In this document: positions 46,934-56,769 of the stretch, piece after piece
Layout: each line of letters begins with the position of its first letter
How positions within the stretch are numbered: the stretch's first letter is position 1
Source of the DNA: Tangfeifania diversioriginum
Lineage (GTDB): Bacteria > Bacteroidota > Bacteroidia > Bacteroidales > Prolixibacteraceae
Assembly: GCF_900141875.1 (NCBI RefSeq)
Contig: NZ_FQZE01000027.1
Location: forward strand, 1-64,000
Direction of reading: 5' to 3'
DNA length: 64,000 nt
Made by a program: the position numbers and the translations under genes
The notes under the pieces: model-generated
Told to the model about the DNA's origin: nothing
Database searches by the model: none
Seen by the model: only the letters and a program-made list of their open reading frames with translations

Positions 46934-48865
46934 TCAGTTGGCGTATCGCTTGATAATATTGTAAGCCCCTTCAATTCCCAGTTCTCCGGCACGACTTAAA
47001 TCGAGGGCGCCACCTTCAATATCGTTCAGGTAAATTTTGGTGAGCCCACGGTTAAAGTAGGCTTCTGCAAATTCAGGCTCGAGTTCAATGGCCCTGTTCA
47101 GGTCTTCAATGGCCCCTTTGTAATTTTTCAGCCTTAGCTTAATAAATGCCCGGTTGTAATATCCAAAAAAGAAATCCGGATTGAGGTATAGCAGTGTCTG
47201 GTAATCGTCCAGTATTTTCTGGTACTCGGGCATGGCGATGGGATCGTCATCGGTTAAATTATTTGTGGTACCGCCAATGGGCACCGTAATCTCGTCGGAC
47301 GGACTTTCGAGTTGTTCAATTTCTTCCAGCATTTTATAGCGGCAGTTGCCTCTTGAAAAATAGGCAATTGCCTGTTTTTCATTCATTTCAATAGCCTTGT
47401 TGAAATCTTCCAACGCCGCATTGTAATCGCCGGTCAGGCTGTGAAAAAATCCGCGGTTGAGGTAGTTGTGGCTGGTTTCATTTATTTCAAGTCTTGCATT
47501 AAAATACAACACAAAATTTTCAAAAACTTCCTGATATTCTTCTACCTCTTTATTGGTAAGCGAGAGCATCGGGTTATAGTTGTTTTTTTCGTTTAATTGG
47601 TCGATTGAAAGATTGTAGTACTGAAAACGGTTATAATCGACTGCGTTTTTTTCGAATGCAGAAACAATAAAAATGGGTTGTAAATCAATCTCAATATTTC
47701 TGTTTTGAACCCGGCCATCGTCCACTTCTTCCTCGTCGGAGGGAAGATCGCGGGTGTCCTGAATGATAAGGTTTGGCCTGCGCCGGCGTTGTTGCTGTTC
47801 GTCGGTTTCCTCCTCTTCATCAGCCTGGTTGTCCTGTGCGTTATTACCGGAACCCGTTTGCTGCGATGTGCTTTGGTTGGCTGCCTGTTGCTGGCTCTGC
47901 CCAGACGAACCGGAGCTTTGACCCGACTGACTTTGTTGGTTTTGTGCCAGTTGCTGTGCATCGAGGCGGCGGCTTTCCAAATCGTATTGCGGATTCAGCT
48001 GGGCGGCAATTTGGTAATCATTTTCGTACCCCGGGCGATCAAGAATTTCGCGGGCCATGGCGCGGTTAAAATAGGCACTGGCCATTTCCGGATTTAATTT
48101 CAGTGCCATGTTGTAATCCATAATGGCCCCTGCATAATCTTCCAGTTTGTGCTTCACAATTCCGCGGTTGTTAAAAGCCAGGGCATTTTCCGGATCGAGC
48201 TGGATGCACTGGTCGTAATCGCGCAGGGCCGATGCGTAATCTTCCATTTCAAAACGGGCCAGCCCCCTGTTGAGATAAGCCCCGGCAAAGTGGGGGCGGT
48301 TAATAATGACCTGGTTCAAATCGCGAATGGCACCTTCAGTGTCTCCGGTCATTATTTTTGCATTGCTGCGGTTCATCAGCGCATTGGTCGATTTTGGATT
48401 AATCTCAAGTGCTTTATTATAATCTTCAACTGCTTCGTCAATTTTTTCCATCGACAGTTTTGCAATTCCCCGGTTAATAAACAGGTTCTCGTTTTCGGGG
48501 TCAAACTCCAGGCCTTTGTTGTAATCGGCAATTGCTTTTTCGTATTCTTTCAGGTTGTGGTAAGCCATCCCGCGGTTCATGTAAGCCCGCGGGTAATACG
48601 GCTTTATCTCAATGGCTTTGTCATAGTCGAGAATGGCACCGCGGAAATCTTCCAGCTGGTGTTTGGCCACACCGCGATAGAAGTAAGCTTCGGGGAGCTG
48701 TGGTCTGAATTTTAATACGATGTTGAAATATTCAATGGCACCGGTGTAATTACCAATTGAGATACGGGTACGGCCTACCCGGATGTAATGATCGATATTG
48801 AGCTGTGCTTCTGCTGTAAAAACAGTGGTGAGCAGTAAAAACAATATTAGCGTTTGTTTCTTCAT
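46934..48865 (-). CDS. Exported TPR-repeat protein
   Basis: A 643-residue protein with a signal peptide (1-20, ending AEAQL). There are eight or so tetratricopeptide repeats from residue 25 to about 300 and three to four more after residue 440. Between them is a low-complexity linker rich in Gln, Ser, Asn and Glu (about 305-370). TPR proteins of this kind are protein-protein scaffolds in the periplasm; the partner is unknown. A TATTTTTG -7 element is at 48893-48886 on the minus strand. It shares the upstream region with the divergent tag gene. Confidence 0.9.
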   Translation of the reverse strand: MKKQTLILFLLLTTVFTAEAQLNIDHYIRVGRTRISIGNYTGAIEYFNIVLKFRPQLPEAYFYRGVAKHQLEDFRGAILDYDKAIEIKPYYPRAYMNRGMAYHNLKEYEKAIADYNKGLEFDPENENLFINRGIAKLSMEKIDEAVEDYNKALEINPKSTNALMNRSNAKIMTGDTEGAIRDLNQVIINRPHFAGAYLNRGLARFEMEDYASALRDYDQCIQLDPENALAFNNRGIVKHKLEDYAGAIMDYNMALKLNPEMASAYFNRAMAREILDRPGYENDYQIAAQLNPQYDLESRRLDAQQLAQNQQSQSGQSSGSSGQSQQQAANQSTSQQTGSGNNAQDNQADEEEETDEQQQRRRRPNLIIQDTRDLPSDEEEVDDGRVQNRNIEIDLQPIFIVSAFEKNAVDYNRFQYYNLSIDQLNEKNNYNPMLSLTNKEVEEYQEVFENFVLYFNARLEINETSHNYLNRGFFHSLTGDYNAALEDFNKAIEMNEKQAIAYFSRGNCRYKMLEEIEQLESPSDEITVPIGGTTNNLTDDDPIAMPEYQKILDDYQTLLYLNPDFFFGYYNRAFIKLRLKNYKGAIEDLNRAIELEPEFAEAYFNRGLTKIYLNDIEGGALDLSRAGELGIEGAYNIIKRYAN

Positions 48866-48952
48866 TTTCTTTTTCCTGAACCAACAAAAATAATATTAAA
48901 TGAAAACAGCTGGAAGGTTCATTAATTTTATTTAACTTTTTCACCAAAATTA

Positions 48953-49534
48953 TTGAAAATGAAGAAAAGATGTGATTGGGCAAATTCGGGTGAGTTGATG
49001 ATCAGGTATCACGATACAGAGTGGGGCGTTCCGTTACACGATGACCGGAAATTATTCGAGTTTCTTGTTTTGGAAGGATTCCAGGCGGGCCTGAGCTGGC
49101 AGATTGTGTTAAACAAACGCGAGGCTTTCCGTGAAGCTTTTGACGGATTCAACCCTGAAAAGATTGCAGCTTACGATCAGGCAAAGCTGGATGAGCTGGT
49201 TCAAAATAAATCGATAATCCGGAACAAGCAAAAAATAGCAGCGTGTGTTAACAATGCACAACAGTTTCTGAAAATCCAGGAAGAATTCGGGAGTTTCGAC
49301 AAATATATTTGGCAGTTTGTAAATTTCACTCCCATTGTAAATACATTTTCACGGACTGAAGAATTGCCGGCCAAAACGCCGCTTTCCGACAAAATATCGG
49401 TCGATCTGAAAAAAAGGGGATTTAAATTTGTGGGGTCAACAATTGTTTACGCCCACATGCAGGCAACAGGCATGGTTAACGATCATCTGGTTGGTTGTTT
49501 CAGGCATTCGGAGGTGTCGGATAGCGGACATTAA
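48953..49534 (+). CDS. tag: DNA-3-methyladenine glycosylase I
   Basis: A 193-residue base-excision repair enzyme that removes 3-methyladenine. The zinc site is Cys7 (RCDWA), His20 (IRYHDTEWG), His178 and Cys182 (DHLVGC), all present. EFLVLEGFQAGLSWQIVLNKR is the conserved core. The start may be 48953 or the second ATG at 48959. A mobile-element-like repeat lies directly after the stop. Confidence 0.95.
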   Translation: MKMKKRCDWANSGELMIRYHDTEWGVPLHDDRKLFEFLVLEGFQAGLSWQIVLNKREAFREAFDGFNPEKIAAYDQAKLDELVQNKSIIRNKQKIAACVNNAQQFLKIQEEFGSFDKYIWQFVNFTPIVNTFSRTEELPAKTPLSDKISVDLKKRGFKFVGSTIVYAHMQATGMVNDHLVGCFRHSEVSDSGH

Positions 49535-49560
49535 ACTCCCATAACATTTTCATTGCTGTC

Positions 49561-49817
49561 TTGTAACTAATCAGTTTATTCAAGTATGATAAACATAGAA
49601 AAAAGGAGCAAAAACAGGCCTAACCTTCAGGTTGGGATAAAAAAGATAACGCTCCGACTTGGGATTTTTGAAAAATTTGTATTTTATATTTTACAAATTT
49701 TTCAAAAATCCGGGGTCCAAATCATAATTCCGGTACCCAGCCTGAAGGCCGGGCCTGTTTTTATTGATTGCCTCTCGCTGAATTCAATAAAACAAAAGTT
49801 GAACTGATTAGTTACGA
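49561..49817. mobile_element. MITE-like element, family B, with target duplication
   Basis: A 257-bp non-coding element. Its ends form a 16-bp terminal inverted repeat (TTGTAACTAATCAGTT at the left; its complement with one change at 49802-49817). It is flanked by TGTC at 49557-49560 and 49818-49821. Inside lie a 20-bp perfect hairpin (49662-49681 with 49692-49711) and a further outer pairing, AAAAACAGGCC (about 49609-49619) with GGCCTGTTTTT (about 49752-49762). It carries no gene and is presumably moved by a transposase encoded elsewhere. It fills most of the 49535-49925 gap. Confidence 0.85.
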
Positions 49818-49925
49818 TGTCTTCAACTAAATTAAGAATATTTCTAAATGGTAAAATTTTCGTTAAGAAATATTAATTATTATTTTTGGCTTTCATTCAA
49901 AAGGACGATTATTTAAATTTTTTAT

Positions 49926-51146
49926 ATGAAGAAGGGGATAAAAAGTTGTTTTGTTTTTCTGCTTTCATTGATCGTTTCGGTTCAGGCTTCTGCCGGTAAT
50001 GAAAACAGTTCAGACAAAAAAGACAAAAAAGGTTACGTGTTTGAAGATGTTAAGGTTTTACCAGCCACACCAGTAGAGGATCAGCACCGTTCGGGGACTT
50101 GCTGGTCATTTTCAGGATTGTCATTTTTGGAGTCGGAAATGCTGCGGCTTGGAAAACCAGGAGTAAACCTCTCGGAAATGTTTATTGTTTGGCACACTTA
50201 TGCTGAAAAAGCCATAAAACATGTACGTGTGCATGGTAATCTTAATTTTGCTGCAGGTGGTGCTTTTCACGATGTGACCAACATGATTTCAAAATACGGA
50301 ATAGTTCCCGAATCGGTTTACGACGGGCTGAACTATGGTGAAGATAAACACGTACATGGCGAAATGGACAGGGGACTTCGCGAATTTGTTGATGCTGTAG
50401 TTGAAAATAAAAACCAGAAATTGAGTACCGCATGGCACGAAGCGTTTACCTCAATTCTGGATAATTACCTTGGTGAAATTCCTCAAAAGTTTGAATTCGA
50501 AGGCAAACAATATACGCCGCAAAGTTTTGCTGATGAGTATGTTGGATTAGATATGGACGATTACGTGGAGATTTCATCTTATACCCATCATCCGTTTTAC
50601 TCAAAATTTATTTTGGAAGTGCCGGACAACTGGTCGTGGGACGAAGTTTACAACGTGCCTTTAAATGAACTGGAAGAAATCATCGATTATTCATTGAATA
50701 ACGAATACACCATCGCTTGGGCAGCTGATGTGAGCGAAAAGGGATTTAAGTCGAGCAATAAAGGAGTGGCCGTATTGCCTGCAGCCCCCGAAACTAATAT
50801 GTCTGATGCCGAAATTTCGCGCTGGGAAGAAATGCCCGAACGCGAAAAAGAACAAGAGCTTTACAAGCTCGAAAAACCAGTGCCGGAACTGGAAGTAACC
50901 CAGGAAATGCGCCAGGTTGCTTTTGATAATTTTCAGACTACCGACGATCATGGGATGCATATTATCGGAACAGCAAAAGATCAAAACGGAAAGCTTTTTT
51001 ATAAAGTGAAAAATTCATGGGGCGACTATAATAAATACGATGGTTATTTTTACGTTTCCAAGCCTTACATGAATTATAAAACCATGTGCATAATGGTACA
51101 CAAAGATGCTATCCCGCCAGGAATAAGAGCAAAACTGGAATTATAA
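49926..51146 (+). CDS. C1B-family cysteine aminopeptidase, exported
   Basis: A 406-residue papain-fold peptidase of the bleomycin hydrolase/PepC group. It has a signal peptide (1-23), unusual for that mostly cytoplasmic group but common in Bacteroidota. The oxyanion glutamine is Gln53 and the nucleophile Cys59 (GTCWSFS). The histidine is probably His342 (DDHGMHIIG) and the asparagine Asn363 (KNSWGDY). All catalytic residues are present. A strong terminator follows. Confidence 0.93.
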   Translation: MKKGIKSCFVFLLSLIVSVQASAGNENSSDKKDKKGYVFEDVKVLPATPVEDQHRSGTCWSFSGLSFLESEMLRLGKPGVNLSEMFIVWHTYAEKAIKHVRVHGNLNFAAGGAFHDVTNMISKYGIVPESVYDGLNYGEDKHVHGEMDRGLREFVDAVVENKNQKLSTAWHEAFTSILDNYLGEIPQKFEFEGKQYTPQSFADEYVGLDMDDYVEISSYTHHPFYSKFILEVPDNWSWDEVYNVPLNELEEIIDYSLNNEYTIAWAADVSEKGFKSSNKGVAVLPAAPETNMSDAEISRWEEMPEREKEQELYKLEKPVPELEVTQEMRQVAFDNFQTTDDHGMHIIGTAKDQNGKLFYKVKNSWGDYNKYDGYFYVSKPYMNYKTMCIMVHKDAIPPGIRAKLEL

Positions 51147-51155
51147 AATCCACTG

Positions 51156-51186
51156 ACCCTTCAGTTTTTTCTGAAGGGTTTTTTTA
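51156..51186 (+). terminator. Terminator after the C1B peptidase gene
   Basis: ACCCTTCAG, 6-nt loop, CTGAAGGGT, then a run of T. Confidence 0.92.
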
Positions 51187-51215
51187 TATTTGGGTGTTCT
51201 AATAATCCGGGTTTC

Positions 51216-52124
51216 ATGAAATTCAATTCCCTTGTTTATCTCTTTTTTTTGACCCTGCTGCCTCTGATTCCGAATGCACAAACTACGGAAGATTCCTGGG
51301 AGTGGTGGAATAATCAGCATGGCTGGGAGCCCGGGGATCCGGGCTGGCGAAACTGGATGAAATTAACACCCGGCTACCTCGGTCCTAATGCGTTGCCGGT
51401 GCCGCAGGTAAAAAAAGGTTTTATCGAAGATTTCTCGGAAGTTGAAATAAGTTTTTCAAATCATTTTCATTCCGGAGATCCCACTCAGGATATTTCAGGG
51501 AGGCTTTTTATTCCGTTTGCGAATAATAAAATTGCCGTAGAAATTTACGGGGTGGCAATCGAACGCTTTGCTTTTTCCGAAACCATAAGAGACGAACGCA
51601 TTGCCCGCGACAAAGACGGCAAAGGTTTTGCAGTTGGCGATTTTTATTTCAGCACGCTGGTTCAGTTGTCGAAAAACCGGAAATTTCCGAATACATTATT
51701 TCGTTTTGCAACAAAAACAGCATCCGGCAATCAACTGGAGGCCGCGCGCTATACCGACAGCCCCGGGTATTTTTTAGATGTTAGTTTTTCAAAACAATGG
51801 AGTACATCCAATAACGGGTTGCTCAGGCCTTTTGGGTCAGTAGGTTTTTACAGTTGGCAAACCAACGATGAACTAAACCTCCAGAACGACGCGCTGATGT
51901 ATGCACTTGGTACTGATTTTGAAAAAAATACCTGGCTGGTTTCCGCATCGTGGTCGGGGTACTCAGGTTATAAAAATAAACGCGACCGCCCCATGCAACT
52001 TAATTTTGATATTCAGAAAAATATTGATCGAAAAACGTTGCGAATTCAATATATAAACAGTTTGCGCGAGTGGGGGTATAAATCGTTGCGTTTTTCGTTT
52101 ATCTGGAAATTTAATCCCGCCTGA
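51216..52124 (+). CDS. Probable outer-membrane beta-barrel protein, unknown function
   Basis: A 302-residue protein with a signal peptide (1-21, ending PNAQT) and alternating hydrophobic/polar strands typical of small barrels (FRFATKTASG, YFLDVSFSKQW, RIQYINSLREWG, SLRFSFIWKF at the C-terminus). A tryptophan-rich segment (EDSWEWWNNQHGWEPGDPGW, about 25-45) comes right after the signal and is unusual. It lies 79 bp before a glycosyltransferase and may share its transcript. The family is not recognised. Confidence 0.72.
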   Translation: MKFNSLVYLFFLTLLPLIPNAQTTEDSWEWWNNQHGWEPGDPGWRNWMKLTPGYLGPNALPVPQVKKGFIEDFSEVEISFSNHFHSGDPTQDISGRLFIPFANNKIAVEIYGVAIERFAFSETIRDERIARDKDGKGFAVGDFYFSTLVQLSKNRKFPNTLFRFATKTASGNQLEAARYTDSPGYFLDVSFSKQWSTSNNGLLRPFGSVGFYSWQTNDELNLQNDALMYALGTDFEKNTWLVSASWSGYSGYKNKRDRPMQLNFDIQKNIDRKTLRIQYINSLREWGYKSLRFSFIWKFNPA

Positions 52125-52203
52125 TTGGTATTCCGTTATTGTGCCGGAAATGTTTACTTTTGTTGAATAAAATAAATGCGCCGCATTCGGAAATCATAGA
52201 AAA

Positions 52204-53148
52204 ATGAAGAAACTCTCGCTGGTTATCTGCGTCTATAACGAAGAATCCAATATAAAACCCCTTTCGGAACAAATACAAAAAGCCCTTGACGGGATTGATT
52301 ATGAAGCTGTTTTTGTGGACGATGGTTCATCCGACAAAACCCGTGACGAGGTTCGTAAAATTAACGACGAACGGTTTATTCTGATTGAATTAAAACGAAA
52401 CTATGGGCAAAGTTCTGCCTTGCAGGCCGGAATCGATCACGCCGATGCTGAATACATTGCATTAATTGATGGTGATTTGCAAAACGACCCGGCTGATATT
52501 CCCCGCATGCTGGGTATGATGGAAGAAGAAGGCTGGGACATGGTAGCAGGTGTTCGGGCAAACCGCAAAGACGGAATGTTCCTGCGAAAAGTGCCCTCAA
52601 AAATTGCCAACTACATGATTCGAAAATCGACGGGAACACAAATGAAAGATTTGGGATGTACACTTAAAATATTCACCCGCGAAACCATAAAAAGTATTAC
52701 CATCTACGGCGAATTGCACCGGTTCATTCCGGTATTAATTACCCAGGAAGGTGCTACACGGATTACACAGACAGATGTAAACCACCGGCCGCGCAAATTT
52801 GGAACCTCAAAATATAACCTTAACCGCACATCGAAAGTGCTGAGTGACTTGATTCTCATGTTGTTCTTTAAAAAGTATCTGCAGCGGCCAATGCATCTTT
52901 TCGGCGGTCTTGGGTTTGTTACACTTGGCATTGGAGTACTGATTAATATATACCTGCTGATTTTAAAAATACTGGGTAATGATATCTGGGGAAAACCACT
53001 TCTTCTGCTAGGCATACTGCTTGTGATGGGAGGTATTCAGTTTATTACCATTGGCATAATTGCAGAATTGCAAATGCGGACTTACTATGAGTCGCAGCAA
53101 AAAAAACCTTACCGGATAAAAAATATTTCATCCACAGGCCGTCATTAA
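52204..53148 (+). CDS. GT2 glycosyltransferase (dolichol-phosphate-mannose synthase-like)
   Basis: A 314-residue membrane glycosyltransferase. SLVICVYNEESNI, VDDGSSDKT and LIDGDLQNDP (DxD nucleotide-sugar motif) define the GT-A domain, followed by two C-terminal membrane helices (about 232-255 and 265-288). Such enzymes move a sugar to undecaprenyl phosphate for later transfer outside the membrane. Sugar and acceptor are unknown. The preceding barrel protein is in the same direction. Confidence 0.92.
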   Translation: MKKLSLVICVYNEESNIKPLSEQIQKALDGIDYEAVFVDDGSSDKTRDEVRKINDERFILIELKRNYGQSSALQAGIDHADAEYIALIDGDLQNDPADIPRMLGMMEEEGWDMVAGVRANRKDGMFLRKVPSKIANYMIRKSTGTQMKDLGCTLKIFTRETIKSITIYGELHRFIPVLITQEGATRITQTDVNHRPRKFGTSKYNLNRTSKVLSDLILMLFFKKYLQRPMHLFGGLGFVTLGIGVLINIYLLILKILGNDIWGKPLLLLGILLVMGGIQFITIGIIAELQMRTYYESQQKKPYRIKNISSTGRH

Positions 53149-53240
53149 ACGATTTTTTATTTATCTGGTCTAAAATGTCGGATGTGGTATAAAAATTGTA
53201 CTTTTATTAGGTTGTAAATCAATAACGAAAGGAATTAATT

Positions 53241-53921
53241 ATGTCAAAAAGAATTAATAGAATACTACTTGTGGTTTCCATGCTTTTGGTTACATCCTTA
53301 ACGCAGGCACAGGAGCGACTCATAAGCGGAATTGTTACAACTTTCGACAGTATCGCATTGGTGGATGCTGAAATCGAAAACAGGAGTACCAAAGAAATAG
53401 TTTACTCCGATTCACTTGGGCGTTTTCAAATTATGAGCGAACCGGGTGATAAACTAAGATTTAAAGCACAAGGTTTTTTCAATGAAAAGGCCAAACTTGA
53501 AGAAAATACAAAATACGTTGCGGTTAACCTTAGAATGAAACCAGGCCCCAAAAACAGGGAATATGCAATAGGTTATGCTACCGTTTCCGATCGGGATAAA
53601 CTGAATGCCCTTTCGAGCATGAATAATGAAGACGCTGATTTCAGTCAGTACAGCAACATTTACGATTTAATTAAAGGTCGTTTTGCAGGTGTGCAGGTTA
53701 AAAACGGCGAAATTATAATTCGTGGGGTTAATTCAATAAACAGTAGCAGCGCCGCATTAATTGTTGTCGATGGTGTGCCTGTCGATGGAAGTGCACTAAA
53801 CTCAATCCCACCCGTTCAGGTGAAAAGTATTAATGTAATTAAAGATGGCAGCGCAGCCATTTACGGTGCCCGTGGTGGTAACGGAGTGGTTATTATTGAA
53901 ACCCGCCGTGGTAACGACTAA
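53241..53921 (+). CDS. SusC-like plug protein without a beta-barrel
   Basis: A 226-residue exported protein. A signal peptide (1-23) is followed by a carboxypeptidase-regulatory-like domain (RLISGIVTTFDSIALVDAEI, 25-100). Next is a TonB-receptor plug-like segment with SNIYDLIKGRFAGVQVK, SAALIVVDGVPVDG and VKSINVIKDGSAAIYGARG. It then stops at the point (NGVVIIETRRG) where SusC proteins continue into the barrel. The stop is followed by non-coding sequence, so this is a complete short protein rather than a nearby frameshift. Role unknown; it may be a decoy or scaffold for receptor partners. Confidence 0.82.
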   Translation: MSKRINRILLVVSMLLVTSLTQAQERLISGIVTTFDSIALVDAEIENRSTKEIVYSDSLGRFQIMSEPGDKLRFKAQGFFNEKAKLEENTKYVAVNLRMKPGPKNREYAIGYATVSDRDKLNALSSMNNEDADFSQYSNIYDLIKGRFAGVQVKNGEIIIRGVNSINSSSAALIVVDGVPVDGSALNSIPPVQVKSINVIKDGSAAIYGARGGNGVVIIETRRGND

Positions 53922-54040
53922 TTGAAAATTTTCAGTCGCAACTTCACCCTAAATATATTTTTGTGGTAATTTTTACCGGGTACTTTTTTCACCGGGAATA
54001 AATTTCTATTTTCAACCCCGTAAATTTAAACCGGACTGAA

Positions 54041-56350
54041 ATGACCAGAATTTATTTTGCCATCATCTCCCTTCTGCTAATTTTTCAAAGTTGTAGTAAT
54101 GCACCCGATACTGAAAACAGAGAATTAAAATTATGGTATGACCAACCAGCAGAGCAATGGGTTGAAGCCTTGCCACTTGGAAACGGGCGGTTGGGAGCTA
54201 TGGTTTTTGGAGGTATTGAAACGGAGCGGATTCAGTTAAATGAAGAGTCGGTTTGGACGGGAGGCCCCATTGAAAGGGCAAATCCCGAAGCACTGGAATA
54301 CCTCGATGAGGTGCGTCAGTTGCTTTTTGATGGCGAGTATGCCAAAGGAGACCGGCTGGCTCAGGAAAAAATTATGGGCACTCGTATAGACGGAGGGAAG
54401 CATACTTATCAAACACTTGGCGATCTTTTTATTGAGTTTGAAGGATTGGATAATGTTTCCAACTATAAACGATCGCTGGATTTAAATACCGCAGTTGCCA
54501 AAACAGAGTTCGAAGCTGATGGTGTAAACTATTTACGCGAAGTATTTGCTTCTGCACCCGATGAGGTTATTGTCGTAAAACTTTCGGCCTCAGAAAAGGA
54601 CAAACTCAATTTTTCAGCCCGGATGAACCGCCCGGGAGAGGCCGAAAAAGTGTCTGCTGATGGAGGTAGGATAGTTATGACAGGGTTTGCCGAATACGAA
54701 GGAAGGGGAACTCGTTTTGCATCGGTTGTGGCTGTAAAGGCCAAAAACGGAGAAGTAGATTCGTCAGGTGAAACACTGTCAGTTTCAAATGCCGATGAAG
54801 TGGTGATACGCATTTCGGGCCGCACCGACCATTGGGGAAAAGATGAAGTTGAAACATCTTCTGCCGATATTAATAATTCAGCAAACATTACTTTTAATGA
54901 GCTGAAGTCGAATCATATTGAAGAATACCAGGGATATTTCAATCGAGTAAGTTTGGAGCTCAACGAACCTGACACGCTCAATTTGCCAACCGATGAGCGG
55001 CTTAACCGGGTGAAAGAGGGAATAAGCGATGCACATCTTACCGAGTTGTATTTTCAGTTTGGAAGATATTTGTTAATCAGCTCTTCGCGGCCAGGAAATC
55101 TGCCGGCGAACCTTCAGGGAATTTGGGATCCTTCATTGTCGCCACCCTGGAATGCCGATTATCACATCAACATCAATATTCAAATGAATTACTGGCCTGC
55201 TTTGGTAACCAACTTATCCGAGTGCCAGCAGCCATTTTTTGAATTTGTTGACGACTTGCGCGAGCGTGGCAACATAACGGCACGCGAAACTTACGGCGCC
55301 CGTGGATTTGTTGCTCATCATACTACAGACTTGTGGAAATTCACTGACCCCATTGGATTAACCGGTTGGGGCATGTGGCCCATGGGAGCAGCATGGTGTT
55401 CCGATCATTTTTGGGAACATTACGATTATACAGGTGATAAACAGTTTCTTGAGGAAAAAGCCTACCCGGTACTGAAAGATGCTGCCCTGTTTTTTGTCGA
55501 TTTTCTGGTAGAAAATCCAGAAACAGGACTGCTGGTTTCCGGCCCGAGTATGTCTCCCGAAAATACTTTTATTGCACCGAGTGGTGAAGTGGCTGCTGTT
55601 TGCATGGGGCCTGCAATGGACCATCAGATAATCAGGGAACTGTTCAATAATTGTATCAAATCATCTGAAATTCTGGGCGTGGATGCCGAATTTGCCGATA
55701 CGTTGCGTACGATGCTCCAAAAATTAACTCCGTCGCAAATCGGGTCAGACGGAAGGGTTTTGGAATGGTCGGAGGAATTGCCTGAAGCAGAACCCGGCCA
55801 CCGGCACATGTCGCATTTGTATGCATTGTACCCGGGCGAAGAGTTTACCAATCCGGATGATCCGAAATGGATGGAAGCTTCCCGAAAATCGATTGAGGAG
55901 CGGCTCAAGCATGGCGGTGGTCACACCGGCTGGAGCCGGGCATGGATTATCAACTTTTTTGCCCGCCTTAAAGATGGGGAAAAAGCCCACGAAAATGTGG
56001 ATGCCATTCTGGCCAAATCAACCCATCCGAATTTATTTGATAACCACCCGCCGTTTCAAATCGACGGTAATTTTGGTGCCACTGCCGGCATTGCCGAAAT
56101 GCTTTTACAAAGTCACAATAACGTGCTTCAAATTTTGCCTGCCCTGCCACCCGACTGGAAAAGCGGAAGTGTTAAAGGCCTGCGTGCCCGCGGCGGTTTT
56201 GAGGTGGATATTTCCTGGGATAATGGTGAACTGGCTGAATTAAAAATTAAGTCGTTGCTTGGGAACGATTGCAAAGTGATGTATGGTGATTTGGTTGCCG
56301 CGCCGGAAATAAGCAAAGGCGAACAAATTGTTTTGGATAAAAACCTGTAA
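54041..56350 (+). CDS. GH95 alpha-L-fucosidase, lipoprotein
   Basis: A 769-residue inverting fucosidase acting on alpha-1,2-fucosyl glycans. A signal with lipobox FQSC is followed by the [19 protein letters not shown] motif of the N-terminal domain. The catalytic barrel shows [34 protein letters not shown] (general acid Glu near residue 575) and [17 protein letters not shown]. Length is close to normal. With the sulfatase upstream it hints at use of sulfated fucosylated glycans, though no SusCD pair is in this window. Confidence 0.95.
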   Translation: MTRIYFAIISLLLIFQSCSNAPDTENRELKLWYDQPAEQWVEALPLGNGRLGAMVFGGIETERIQLNEESVWTGGPIERANPEALEYLDEVRQLLFDGEYAKGDRLAQEKIMGTRIDGGKHTYQTLGDLFIEFEGLDNVSNYKRSLDLNTAVAKTEFEADGVNYLREVFASAPDEVIVVKLSASEKDKLNFSARMNRPGEAEKVSADGGRIVMTGFAEYEGRGTRFASVVAVKAKNGEVDSSGETLSVSNADEVVIRISGRTDHWGKDEVETSSADINNSANITFNELKSNHIEEYQGYFNRVSLELNEPDTLNLPTDERLNRVKEGISDAHLTELYFQFGRYLLISSSRPGNLPANLQGIWDPSLSPPWNADYHININIQMNYWPALVTNLSECQQPFFEFVDDLRERGNITARETYGARGFVAHHTTDLWKFTDPIGLTGWGMWPMGAAWCSDHFWEHYDYTGDKQFLEEKAYPVLKDAALFFVDFLVENPETGLLVSGPSMSPENTFIAPSGEVAAVCMGPAMDHQIIRELFNNCIKSSEILGVDAEFADTLRTMLQKLTPSQIGSDGRVLEWSEELPEAEPGHRHMSHLYALYPGEEFTNPDDPKWMEASRKSIEERLKHGGGHTGWSRAWIINFFARLKDGEKAHENVDAILAKSTHPNLFDNHPPFQIDGNFGATAGIAEMLLQSHNNVLQILPALPPDWKSGSVKGLRARGGFEVDISWDNGELAELKIKSLLGNDCKVMYGDLVAAPEISKGEQIVLDKNL

Positions 56351-56533
56351 TGAAAAAGGTTTTACTTCAGGGTAACTTAAAATAAACAGTATCAGCGATT
56401 AGTAAGGAAATTAAATTTCTGTTTTTCTTTCAGGGTTTTTTAGGGGAAACCGTTTGGCGAGTTGATCTGCCTGACGGATTAGTGTTTTATACCATCGAAA
56501 GAGGGACTTTCTAATTTCCGTGAAATATTATTT

Positions 56534-56679
56534 ACTCGTTGGCGGGATTATTTTCCAAAGAACTGACTTTCAGACTTCGACTCCGCTCAGTCTGACTGTC
56601 ACAGTGAGCGGAGTCTCCCATGGGAATCGCTGTGCGGGAACTGTAATTCAGTATATTACAATTTAATTCCGCCAACAGG
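56534..56679. mobile_element. MITE-like inverted-repeat element, family A, copy 2
   Basis: A 146-bp element with inverted ends (GTTGGCGGGATTA at the left; TTCCGCCAAC at the right). It is flanked on both sides by TATTATTT (56526-56533 and 56680-56687), an 8-bp target duplication. GACTCCGCTCA and TGAGCGGAGTC form an internal 11-bp perfect inverted repeat. It is related in reverse orientation to 23453-23594. It sits in the 419-bp gap between GH95 and the next gene; the rest of that gap shows nothing. Confidence 0.85.
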
Positions 56680-56769
56680 TATTATTTTTAATTTTTCATG
56701 TTTAAAAAGCTAAAACCACATTCTTTTGAAAGAACCCAAAAAGAACTATTTAACAATTAATCATGCCTT

